Below, piece after piece: positions 7,642 through 14,866 of a DNA stretch of 18,858 nucleotides. Position numbers and translations under genes: made by a program. Below the pieces are notes generated by a model, which saw only the letters and a list, made by a program, of their open reading frames with translations, did no database searches and was not told where the DNA came from. The DNA comes from Spirochaetaceae bacterium. Its GTDB lineage: Bacteria > Spirochaetota > Spirochaetia > DSM-27196 > SKKC01. Numbering within the stretch: position 1 is the first letter of the stretch; each line of letters begins with the position of its first letter. The stretch is taken from assembly GCA_003554375.1 (NCBI GenBank), contig PWGF01000140.1, forward strand, positions 1 through 18,858. The letters are read 5' to 3'.

Positions 7642-8508
7642 CTAACCCAACGCGAGCGCGGCAATTCCCACCAGGATGCACGCCGCGCCCGCCAGGCGGC
7701 GGGCAACATCCCCCTCGGCCAGGAAGCGTGTGCCGATGACCGCGCCAAAAAGGATGCTGATCTCCCGTGCCGGCGCGACATAGCTCAGAGGCGTAAAGAC
7801 GAGCGCAGTGAGCACCAGCACATACGCGAGCGGCGCCAAAACCGAGACTCCAAGCGCCTTCCTCCGGTTGTGCCGCCACTGGCGTTTCAGTTCCTCCGGC
7901 CGGCTAAGGGCGAGAGGCGCCAGGAGGAAGAGTCGCACGGCGTCGCCGATCCAGAGATATACAAGCGGCGGAATCACCGCCACGCTTACCGCATAGCGAT
8001 CCACAAGGCTGTACGAAGCGATGAACACCCCGGTTAGCAGGCCCCACCGGACGCCCGCACGGGCAAGCGAGTCTGCGCGGACCAGCTTCCGGGGATCGCC
8101 GGAGGTAACGAGCACGCCCGCCACCACGAGTACAGCCCCCGCCAACGCAATTCCACTCGGTCGCTCGCCCAAGAAGAGGACGGCTGCTGCGGTCGCAATC
8201 GCGGGGCCGGTACCTCGCGCGACCGGGTACACGACCGAGAGGTCACCTTCTCGATACCCGCGCTGCAGGCTCAGGAAGTAGCAGACATGGAATATGCCGC
8301 TGGCACCGATTGCAAGAACGCCCGCCGCATCGATGACCGGACGCTCGCGCAAGAAAACCAGCAGCGCCGCCGGAGCATAGACCAGAACCGAGCCGACCTG
8401 CACGAGCCATATGAAGGCGGCGCCGCCCGCGGCCCGTTTCACGAGAAGGTTCCAGGTTGCGTGGCATATGGCGGCAAGCAGGATGAGGCCGAGCGCAACC
8501 GGCGTCAC
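7642..8508 (-). CDS. EamA (DMT superfamily) membrane transporter
   Basis: The protein has 288 residues and about ten hydrophobic helices in two similar halves, the usual form of EamA/RhaT-type drug/metabolite transporters in the inner membrane. Typical features are the N-terminal ICHATWNLLVKR, PVARGTGPAIATAAAVLFLGE closing the first half, and PLSYVAPAREISILFGAVIG with a following LAEGD in the second half. I start it at the GTG at 8508, because GTGA overlaps the TGA of the upstream HAD gene by 4 nt and GGAGG lies about 10 nt upstream; an ATG at 8550 would add 14 Arg/Gly-rich residues inside the HAD gene. It is the last gene of the SDR-ALDH-HAD-EamA operon. It could export or import a substrate or product of that pathway. 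Direction and substrate cannot be read from the sequence. Confidence 0.88.
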   Translation of the reverse strand: MTPVALGLILLAAICHATWNLLVKRAAGGAAFIWLVQVGSVLVYAPAALLVFLRERPVIDAAGVLAIGASGIFHVCYFLSLQRGYREGDLSVVYPVARGTGPAIATAAAVLFLGERPSGIALAGAVLVVAGVLVTSGDPRKLVRADSLARAGVRWGLLTGVFIASYSLVDRYAVSVAVIPPLVYLWIGDAVRLFLLAPLALSRPEELKRQWRHNRRKALGVSVLAPLAYVLVLTALVFTPLSYVAPAREISILFGAVIGTRFLAEGDVARRLAGAACILVGIAALALG

Positions 8509-9350
8509 AACCCAACCGCCTCCAGCCCGAGCACGTGAACCAGCTCGCACACGTCCGGAAGCACGAGGTCCGCCGAGCGCTCAAGCTCATCGCGCGCACC
8601 GGCCCCGGTGAGGACGGCGATCGCCGCGCCCGCACCGGCACGCCGCGCCATCTCCAGATCGTACGGCGTATCTCCGACCACGGCGATCTCGTACGGGGCC
8701 AGGCCGTTTCGGTCGGCAAAGGTCCACACCATGCCGGGCTCCGGCTTGTGGCCCGAGCCGCTGTCGTATCCGCAGACGAAGGCTACCAGCTCCGCGAGAG
8801 AGAATCGCTCGAGAGCGCGGCGTGCAGCTCGCTCGCTGTCGCTGGTGGCCACCCCGACCACGAGCCCTGCCGCATCGAGCCGCTCAAAGAGCATCCTGAG
8901 CTCGCATGCCGGTACGGCGAGCTCCGGCCCCTGATCGGCGTAGAGCTCCGCGAAGCGCATCGCCATCCGCTGTGCTCGCTCCCCTTTCTCCTCTTCCGAT
9001 AGCGGAGGCCACACTCCCGCCGCGATGAGCTCCTGTGTCCACCGCTCGGCGATCTGGTCGGCATTCCCTGCCGCCAGGAGCCCGTCGGCTGCGTAGTAAT
9101 CGCTGTCCGGATCGTAACCCGCTGATATGAGGAGGCGGTCCGCGAGCTTGGCGAGCTCGGCGTCGTCCGCCTGCTCCTCGCCTATAGAGGTCGTGCCTGA
9201 AGAGACGGCGTCGACGGCCCACCGGGCAGTCTCCCGAGCACACTCGCGGTGCGTCTGCGTCCAGGTACCCCGAAACTCAAAGAGGGTGCCGTCCTTGTCG
9301 AACAGCACCCCCCTGATCGCGCTCAAGAGTCCTTCCGAGCTCGTGCTCAT
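8505..9350 (-). CDS. HAD-superfamily phosphatase
   Basis: The 281-residue cytoplasmic protein has all four HAD motifs: I, FDKDGTL with nucleophile D18 and acid D20; II, VATSDS with T169; III, K202 in GHKPEPGM; IV, VVGDTPYD with D227 and D231. A helical cap lies between motifs I and II (about 25-150), as in the Gph/beta-phosphoglucomutase-like branch. DxDGT marks it as a phosphohydrolase. The ATG at 9350 overlaps the TGA of gbsA (ATGA); the open frame continues upstream inside gbsA but has no homology there. Its stop overlaps the EamA GTG. From the operon it probably dephosphorylates a small phosphate ester feeding the dehydrogenases, but the genus-wide activities of this family (phosphoglycolate, sugar phosphates, nucleotides) make substrate prediction unreliable. 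Confidence 0.9.
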   Translation of the reverse strand: MSTSSEGLLSAIRGVLFDKDGTLFEFRGTWTQTHRECARETARWAVDAVSSGTTSIGEEQADDAELAKLADRLLISAGYDPDSDYYAADGLLAAGNADQIAERWTQELIAAGVWPPLSEEEKGERAQRMAMRFAELYADQGPELAVPACELRMLFERLDAAGLVVGVATSDSERAARRALERFSLAELVAFVCGYDSGSGHKPEPGMVWTFADRNGLAPYEIAVVGDTPYDLEMARRAGAGAAIAVLTGAGARDELERSADLVLPDVCELVHVLGLEAVGL

Positions 9351-10837
9351 CCTTTTGCTCCGAACCAGTCGGCCTTCTCCGTCGCCAGATTCTGGTAGAT
9401 GTGCTTGATCTCGGTGTACTCCTCGAGCCCCTGCGGGCCGAGCTCTCGCCCGATTCCGGACTGTTTGTAGCCGCCCCACGGAGCCTGAGCGAAGTAGATG
9501 TTGAAGTCGTTGATCCACACCGTGCCCATCCGAAGACGGGAGGCAACGCGTTCCGCCTTCGCCTGGTCCGTGGTCCAGACCGCGCCGGAGAGCCCATAGA
9601 TCGTGCTGTTGGCATTCCGCACAACTTCGTCCTCGCCGGAGAAACGCTCGACCGTCATCACCGGGCCGAACACTTCCTCTTGGACGACGCGCATCTCGTT
9701 CGTACACTCGCCGAGCACCGTGGGCAGATAGAAGAAGCCGTCCTGGAGAGCAGGATCGCTCGGCCGCGCCCCGCCGACAAGAAGCTTGGCTCCTTCCTCG
9801 AGCGCAATGTCCACGTAGCCCTCTACCTTGGCACGGTGCTCCTCAGAGATGAGCGGCCCCATCTCCGTCCGCGGATCGAACGCATCGCCGAGCTTGATCC
9901 GCTTCACACGTTCCACGACCGCATCGACAAAGCGATCGTAGATCGAGTCCTCTACCATGACCCGCGCACCTGCGGAGCAGACCTGTCCGGCGTGGAAGTA
10001 CACGCCGTTGAGCGCGAAGTCCACCGCCAACTCAAAATCCGCGTCGGCAAAGATGATGTTCGGGTTCTTGCCGCCAAGCTCGAACGCGATCTTCTTCACG
10101 GTCCCGCCGGCCGCCTGCATGATCTTCTTGCCGGTGACGATGCCGCCGGTGAACGAGATGAGGTCGACATCGGCGTGAACCGCAAGCTCGTTTCCGACGG
10201 TGGGGCCGGGGCCGAGAACCAGGTTCACTACCCCCTTGGGGAACCCGGCCTGTTCGGCGAGCTCGGTCACTTTGATCGTCGTAAGCGGAGTGGTTTCGCT
10301 CGGCTTCATGACAATTGTGTTTCCGGCGGCAAGCGCCGGCGCCATCTTCCAGCTCGCCTGCAACAGGGGGTAGTTCCACGGCGATATCTGCCCGCACACT
10401 CCCACCGGCTCGCGCACCGCACGGCTCACCGTGTTCGGAATGGGGGAATCTACGAGCTCGCCATGATCCTTGTCCGCGAGCCCCGCGTAGTAGCGGAAGA
10501 TTCCCGCAATATCGCTCATGTCCCAGCGACTCTCCTCGAGGGTCTTGGCGGTATCCCAGCTCTCGAGCTTCGCGAGCTCCTCCGCGTTCTCCTCGATTAA
10601 GTCGGCCAGCTTGCCCACGAGCCGGCCGCGCTCGGCCCCGGGCGTCCGCGACCACTCCTCGCGATCGAACGCGTCGCGGGCGGCGGCGATCGCCGCCTGG
10701 GCGTCTTCCACGTCTCCCTCGGCCACTGTGTGAATGTGCCGCTTGTCGAACGGGTAGATAATCTCCCGAGTCTTCCCGCTCTGAGCCGCCACCCACGTGC
10801 CGTCAATGTACATCTTATCCTGCACCGCTACATCCAT
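9347..10837 (-). CDS. gbsA: Betaine aldehyde dehydrogenase (GbsA-like, NAD(P)+)
   Basis: This ALDH-superfamily enzyme has 496 residues, full length. From memory it resembles Bacillus subtilis GbsA over its whole length, including ADKDHGELVDSPIPNT, PWNYPLLQASWKMAPALAAG, the FHAGQVCSAGAR catalytic loop and the APWGGYKQSGIGRELG end. Catalytic residues are N155, K178, E253 (FELGGKNP) and C287. GbsA oxidises glycine betaine aldehyde to glycine betaine, an osmoprotectant. The ATG at 10837 has GGAGGG 6 nt upstream. It follows the SDR gene by 33 nt and overlaps the HAD gene by 4 nt, so the three are co-transcribed. No GbsB-type iron alcohol dehydrogenase, BetA or GbsR is in the window; the SDR is the only candidate for the preceding step. 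ALDH substrate range is hard to predict, so another amino- or hydroxy-aldehyde remains possible. Confidence 0.88.
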   Translation of the reverse strand: MDVAVQDKMYIDGTWVAAQSGKTREIIYPFDKRHIHTVAEGDVEDAQAAIAAARDAFDREEWSRTPGAERGRLVGKLADLIEENAEELAKLESWDTAKTLEESRWDMSDIAGIFRYYAGLADKDHGELVDSPIPNTVSRAVREPVGVCGQISPWNYPLLQASWKMAPALAAGNTIVMKPSETTPLTTIKVTELAEQAGFPKGVVNLVLGPGPTVGNELAVHADVDLISFTGGIVTGKKIMQAAGGTVKKIAFELGGKNPNIIFADADFELAVDFALNGVYFHAGQVCSAGARVMVEDSIYDRFVDAVVERVKRIKLGDAFDPRTEMGPLISEEHRAKVEGYVDIALEEGAKLLVGGARPSDPALQDGFFYLPTVLGECTNEMRVVQEEVFGPVMTVERFSGEDEVVRNANSTIYGLSGAVWTTDQAKAERVASRLRMGTVWINDFNIYFAQAPWGGYKQSGIGRELGPQGLEEYTEIKHIYQNLATEKADWFGAKG

Positions 10838-10870
10838 TGCCTTCCCTCCACAAGAATGTGCTGCCGCCGG

Positions 10871-11707
10871 CTACCACAGCGATCCCCCGGAAACCGTGAG
10901 ATCCTGCCCCGTGATACCGACCGCTTCTTCCCGACACAGATAGGCCGCAAGAGCGCCGATCTCGACCGGCTGGATCATCCGCTTCTGTGGGTTCTGCGCC
11001 TTTTCCTCGTTGATGAGCTCGTCACCCTTCTTGTGTAGCTGCTTCTCCGCGATATCCGTGAGCCACTCGCGTCCAAACGTGGTTTCCACCCAACCAGGGC
11101 TGATGCTGTTGCAGGTAACCATCGCTTCCGCGCCTTCCTGAGCCACAGCTCGCGTAAGGCCGGTGACCGCGGCCTTGGAAGCGCAGTACGCAGGGGAGTA
11201 CGGCGCCCCGACCGAAGCAGCGGTCGAAGCGATATTGATGATACGACCCCACTTTCGCTCGATCATCCCCGGAAGCACCGCGCGAATACACCGGAAAGTT
11301 CCGTTGAGATTCACGTCGACAACCTTGTTCCACAGCTGGTCAGAATGGCCGCTCACCGGATGCTCCGCCGTAATGCCGGCTGCGTTGGCAAGGACGTCCA
11401 CTTTGCCGAATGTGTCGACCGCGGTCCGGTAGAAAGCATCCACAAGCTTCTGGTCGGTCACATCCAGCTCCACCGCCACCGCCTTGACGCCGCACGCTTC
11501 AAGGTCGGTTCGCGTCTGCTCCATCTCCTCTTCGCCCGGGCGATTAACCAGCTCTCCTTCGGCATTTCCGGCGGGAGCCGAGGACAGAAGTGATCCGATA
11601 ACCACGTTTGCTCCAGCTTGCGCAAACGCTAGCGCCATCGCGCGCCCCATCCCGGAGGCGCCGCCAGTCACCAAGGCCGTACGCCCTTCCAAGTACCGTT
11701 CAGCCAT
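10871..11707 (-). CDS. Short-chain dehydrogenase/reductase (classical SDR) with a beta2-region insert
   Basis: The 278-residue Rossmann enzyme has the cofactor motif TGGASGMG (14-21), LDVTD (81-85), NAAG (108-111) and N133. The catalytic triad is S161, Y174 and K178 (YCASK). Classical SDRs interconvert alcohols and carbonyls with NAD(P)H. Between beta-strand 2 and the next helix (about residues 38-62) there is an extra stretch, GSLLSSAPAGNAEGELVNRP, which makes it longer than the usual 250. The acidic residue that normally ends beta-2 and selects NAD is not seen there (VVIGS). It is the first gene of its operon; the ATG at 11707 has AAGGAG 7 nt upstream. Its position before a GbsA-like ALDH suggests it makes the aldehyde from an alcohol. 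The promoter carries a palindromic operator candidate. Confidence 0.92.
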   Translation of the reverse strand: MAERYLEGRTALVTGGASGMGRAMALAFAQAGANVVIGSLLSSAPAGNAEGELVNRPGEEEMEQTRTDLEACGVKAVAVELDVTDQKLVDAFYRTAVDTFGKVDVLANAAGITAEHPVSGHSDQLWNKVVDVNLNGTFRCIRAVLPGMIERKWGRIINIASTAASVGAPYSPAYCASKAAVTGLTRAVAQEGAEAMVTCNSISPGWVETTFGREWLTDIAEKQLHKKGDELINEEKAQNPQKRMIQPVEIGALAAYLCREEAVGITGQDLTVSGGSLW

Positions 11708-11737
11708 TTGAACGCTCCTTATCTCACTGATTTTGCT

Positions 11738-11767
11738 GTAATGCGCTAAACCTTAGCGCACAATCAA
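11738..11767 (-). promoter_or_regulatory. Promoter with palindromic operator candidate for the SDR-gbsA-HAD-EamA operon
   Basis: TGCGCTAA-ACC-TTAGCGCA at 11742-11760 is a perfect 8-bp inverted repeat with a 3-bp centre. On the minus strand it lies between a -35-like TTGATT (11762-11767) and a weak -10-like CATTAC (11738-11743), 18 nt apart. This is the classical place for a repressor to block RNA polymerase. The SDR start is 31 nt further down. No regulator gene is in the window, so the ligand and protein family are unknown. An RNA hairpin is less likely if transcription starts downstream of it. Confidence 0.55.
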
Positions 11768-11920
11768 CCACAACGGCTTCAGATCGGATTGCGGCGGGCC
11801 TGACGCCTCCCCGCAGGTTGCCTGCCCCTTTCAACCCCGCGGCTCACCCGTAGAATCGCTCCCACACTGCTCCCACCGGAGCATTCCCCGAAAACGGGTA
11901 CCACACCGCAAAAAGGGGGG

Positions 11921-11949
11921 TCAACAAACTCAAAGATTGCCTCTATACT
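11921..11949 (+). promoter_or_regulatory. Candidate sigma-70-type promoter for SBP2 and the dpp operon
   Basis: TCAACA (11921-11926, 4 of 6 matches to TTGACA) and TATACT (11944-11949, 5 of 6 matches to TATAAT) are 17 nt apart. Transcription from about 11956 would give a leader of about 130 nt before the SBP2 start at 12089. The rest of the 381-bp divergent gap (11708-12088) shows no gene. Confidence 0.5.
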
Positions 11950-12088
11950 GGAACACGATAATAACTGAACGGATGTTCGTGCGCCAAGTCCTTCTGTGCG
12001 GTCAGACGGGCTTGTGAAGCACGTGCGGCGGTTGCCACACAGTACCATGGCGTACAGCACCGTTCTAACACATTTAAGGAGGATTGCC

Positions 12089-13624
12089 ATGTCGAGATGC
12101 ATTGCACTCTGCGCTCTTGTGCTACTGCTGTTGGTCCCTTTTGCCGCGTTCGGCGGCGGTGAGGAGGAGCCGGACATCGATCGGCTTCGCGTAGCGCTTC
12201 CGATCACGGATCCGGACTCGCTTGACGCATCCATCGCCTCGGAACGCAACGCCCAGAACGTCTCCTGGCAGATGTTCGATAGCTTAGTCTACATGAATGA
12301 AGACGGATTGATCGAGCCGGCGCTCGCCACGGACTGGGACGTTTCCGATGACGGAACGGAGTACACGTTCTACCTTCGCGATGACGTCCGATTCCACAAC
12401 GGAGAACCGTTCAACGCGGAAGCAGTCCGCTATTCATGGGAGCGCGGCAGCGAACCGGAGATGCAGTGGAGTGACCGTTGGCAGCGGGCGAGCGAAGTGG
12501 AAGTCGTCGACGAGCACACAGTCATCGTGCGGACCGAGGAGCCGGATCCCGTGCTGCTGTCGGAGATGGCGGTGCATTGGAATATGGTTCCGCCGGAGTA
12601 CGCCGAAGAGGTCGGAGTCGACGAGTTCAGCCGTAACCCGGTAGGCACGGGCCCATTCGAGTTCGTGGAGTGGGTTCGCGAGGACCGGATCGTCATGCGG
12701 CGCAACGAGAACTACTGGCGTGAGGGGCTCCCACGTGTCGACGAGGTGATCTTCCGTCCGATTCCCGAGAACACCACCCGTACCGCCGCGATCCAGACCG
12801 GCGAAATCGACATTGTGAATCGGCTCACCTACGAGCAAGCCGATAGCTTAGAGCCCAACCCTGATGTCAACGTCATAAGCTATCCGGTCGACCGGGTGTA
12901 CTATGTGGCGTTCAACAACCTCACTACCGGCGTCGATACCCCCGTGGAGGACCAACGCGTTCGTCAGGCGATGAACTACGCGGTGGACCGCCAGGCCATC
13001 GTCGACAGCCTCTTCGGCGGACACGGCGAGCTGGCCACCGGAATGATGACCTCCGCAAACCTCGGCTACGACGACGATCTCGAGCCCTACGCATACGACC
13101 CGGATCGAGCCCGAGAGCTTCTGGCGGAGGCCGGATACCCTGACGGGTTCGAAATAGGGTTTGCGGGACCGGCGGACGCCTATACGAACTTCGAGGAGGT
13201 CCTGGAAGCAGTTCAGGGTTACCTTGCCGACGTAGGGATCCAGGCGAACCTCGAGTTCATGGAGTCTGGACGCTACTGGGACCTCCAGGCCCAGAAAGAG
13301 CTTCCCCCGCTCTTCGCCGATAGCTGGTCGGAGCGTCCACCGGAGGCGTTGCCTCGCCTACTAGGCGCACTCGGCGGATGGGATGCGAGCTTCTCCGCCT
13401 GGGAAGATGCCGAGATTGACCGACTCCTCGACGAGATTTCAGTGACGGTTGACGAGACGGAACGAGCGGCGCTCTATCGCGAGCTCCACCATTACATGCA
13501 CGAGAACCCGCCGTTCATCTACCTGTACGTGCCGATGAGCTTCGAAGCTACCCGAAGCAACGTGGTCGACTACAACCCACGGGCCGCGGAGGACTTCTAC
13601 CTGATGTACACGTCAATCGAGTAA
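12089..13624 (+). CDS. Periplasmic solute-binding protein, family 5 (DppA/OppA type), SBP2
   Basis: The 511-residue binding protein is the receptor of the DppBCDF importer encoded downstream. A Sec signal peptide covers about residues 1-22, ending near AAFG, and the mature protein starts with a Gly/Glu-rich run (GGEEEPD). C4 and C8 precede or start the hydrophobic core and do not form a lipobox. Family-5 hallmarks are SLDASIASERN, YTFYLRDDVRFHNGEPF, VGTGPFEFVEW, MNYAVDRQAI and LLAEAGYPDGF. The ATG at 12089 follows a perfect AAGGAGG by 6 nt; upstream in-frame ATGs lack a signal peptide. It aligns nearly without gaps to SBP1, apart from the signal region. Changes are spread through the protein and many DNA differences look synonymous, so both copies are probably under selection. 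A 310-bp gap with hairpins separates it from dppB. The ligand (di-/oligopeptide or other) is not predictable. Confidence 0.95.
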   Translation: MSRCIALCALVLLLLVPFAAFGGGEEEPDIDRLRVALPITDPDSLDASIASERNAQNVSWQMFDSLVYMNEDGLIEPALATDWDVSDDGTEYTFYLRDDVRFHNGEPFNAEAVRYSWERGSEPEMQWSDRWQRASEVEVVDEHTVIVRTEEPDPVLLSEMAVHWNMVPPEYAEEVGVDEFSRNPVGTGPFEFVEWVREDRIVMRRNENYWREGLPRVDEVIFRPIPENTTRTAAIQTGEIDIVNRLTYEQADSLEPNPDVNVISYPVDRVYYVAFNNLTTGVDTPVEDQRVRQAMNYAVDRQAIVDSLFGGHGELATGMMTSANLGYDDDLEPYAYDPDRARELLAEAGYPDGFEIGFAGPADAYTNFEEVLEAVQGYLADVGIQANLEFMESGRYWDLQAQKELPPLFADSWSERPPEALPRLLGALGGWDASFSAWEDAEIDRLLDEISVTVDETERAALYRELHHYMHENPPFIYLYVPMSFEATRSNVVDYNPRAAEDFYLMYTSIE

Positions 13625-13646
13625 CTAAAACCAACGGCCTCTGATG

Positions 13647-13680
13647 CCGGTCTCCCCCTCTCAGAGAATAGGGAGGCCGG
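13647..13680 (+). terminator. Stable hairpin just after SBP2, probable partial terminator or mRNA 3'-end protector
   Basis: CCGGTCTCCC (13647-13656) pairs with GGGAGGCCGG (13671-13680) over 10 bp with one G-U pair. The 14-nt loop contains a further CTC/GAG pairing. It starts 22 nt after the SBP2 stop. A second possible stem follows: GCTCCCG (13680-13686) with CGGGAGC (13706-13712). No U-tract is present. Hairpins between a binding-protein gene and its permease genes commonly lower downstream expression, so the receptor is made in excess; applying that here is an inference. Confidence 0.5.
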
Positions 13681-13712
13681 CTCCCGCTCTCGAGCTCGAG
13701 TCGCTCGGGAGC

Positions 13713-13934
13713 GAGTAGCGACCCGCGAGGCTCCAGCGAACCCAGCGGCCGGCGGGCCGGGCCCCAGACCGGTGCCGAAAGCGAGGGGGGCGCAGCCCGG
13801 CGGTGGGGCGGTAGCCGGCGACGGCGGGGGCGGCTTGACCAACCGCGTTTGTAAACGTACGAGGAGGGGAAATAGGCCGACCCTTTGATTGTTGCGGCTG
13901 TAGCTCTCGAAGGGCGGGCTCTCGGGGAGATGTT
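13713..13934. other. GC-rich spacer between SBP2 and dppB, with a palindrome and possible internal promoter
   Basis: No gene is visible. About 13720-13838 is an extremely GC-rich island of the same style as 1000-1234. It ends in TTGACC (13835-13840), then CGTTT-GT-AAACG (13846-13857, inverted repeat), then TACGAG (13858-13863, 17 nt from TTGACC). This could be a weak internal promoter with an operator in its spacer. A purine-rich aggagggg at about 13862-13869 has no start codon at the right distance. Confidence 0.3.
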
Positions 13935-14855
13935 ATGCAACGTTACCTGTTTTCTCGTGTGATTCAATCGCTTGCGCTCATTCTTGGTGTGCTCGTGCTG
14001 GTCTTTTTCCTGGTGCGGCTTACCGGCGATCCGGCCCGGCTGATGGCCCCGCGAGACGCATCCCCGGAACGCGTTGAGCAGATCCGCGAACAGTACGGCT
14101 TTGACCGCCCGATAATGGTGCAGCTGACGGAGTATCTTTCGCATGCGGCGCGAGGAGATTTTGGGACTTCGTATCACTATCGCGCTCCGGCATCCGAGCT
14201 GATCGTCACCCGGCTCCCGGCAACGCTCGAGTTAGCCCTCGCGGCGCTTGCCTTTGCAGTGGTCGTCGCCGTACCACTCGGTATTCTCGGCGGTTCGAAC
14301 CCGGGGACCGTCATGGATACGTTGGCCCGCGGCGTTGGACTGATCGGGCAGACGGTTCCCAACTTCTGGCTTGCCCTGATGCTGATCGTAATCTTCGCCG
14401 TGGACTTGGGTTGGTTTCCCAGCTTCGGGCGTGACGGACCACGCTCGCTGGTACTCCCGGCAGTCGCGCTCGGTTTCTTTCCACTTGGGCAGTTCGTCCG
14501 TCTGACCCGATCCGCGGTCTTGGAGGTCCGGAGCGCCGACTACGTCCGCACAGCCTACAGCAAAGGGCTGTCCACTCGGATCATTTACTTGAGACACATC
14601 TTTCGAAACGTCTCCATCACACTGGTAAGCATCATTGGAGTTCAGTTCGGCTATATGCTCGGGGGCTCGATCTACATCGAGTCGATTTTTGCATGGCCCG
14701 GCATCGGACGGATGATCAACGAGGCAGTACAGAACCGGGATTTCATTCTGGTTCAGGGCATTGCTGTCTTCTCGGCAGGCTTCGTCGTGGTTATTCAGCT
14801 TCTGACCGACGTAGCATACGCGTTGATCGATCCGCGCATACGGTACGAGGAGTAG
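13935..14855 (+). CDS. dppB: Dipeptide/oligopeptide-type ABC permease DppB
   Basis: The 306-residue inner-membrane permease is one half of the translocation channel. Its N-terminal helix (about 9-28) is followed by the DppB/OppB periplasmic segment with VRLTGDPARLMAPRDAS and GDFGTSY (75-80), then about five more helices. The cytoplasmic EAA loop that contacts the ATPases reads ADYVRTAYSKGLSTRIIYLR (201-220). GGSIYIESIFAWPGIGRM (243-260) is the characteristic C-terminal motif. GGGGAG lies 5 nt before the ATG at 13935. It is followed after 11 nt by dppC. It pairs with DppC to import the ligands delivered by SBP2, and probably SBP1. Confidence 0.95.
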   Translation: MQRYLFSRVIQSLALILGVLVLVFFLVRLTGDPARLMAPRDASPERVEQIREQYGFDRPIMVQLTEYLSHAARGDFGTSYHYRAPASELIVTRLPATLELALAALAFAVVVAVPLGILGGSNPGTVMDTLARGVGLIGQTVPNFWLALMLIVIFAVDLGWFPSFGRDGPRSLVLPAVALGFFPLGQFVRLTRSAVLEVRSADYVRTAYSKGLSTRIIYLRHIFRNVSITLVSIIGVQFGYMLGGSIYIESIFAWPGIGRMINEAVQNRDFILVQGIAVFSAGFVVVIQLLTDVAYALIDPRIRYEE

Positions 14856-14866
14856 AGGAGGACAGC

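Noticed and set aside
9401..10600. Plus-strand open frame of 399 residues
   Set aside because: It mirrors the gbsA gene on the other strand; gbsA has full-length homology and catalytic residues.
13857..13934. Possible small gene after the purine-rich site aggagggg before dppB
   Set aside because: No ATG, GTG or TTG lies at a suitable distance, and the nearby frames give nothing family-like before the dppB start.
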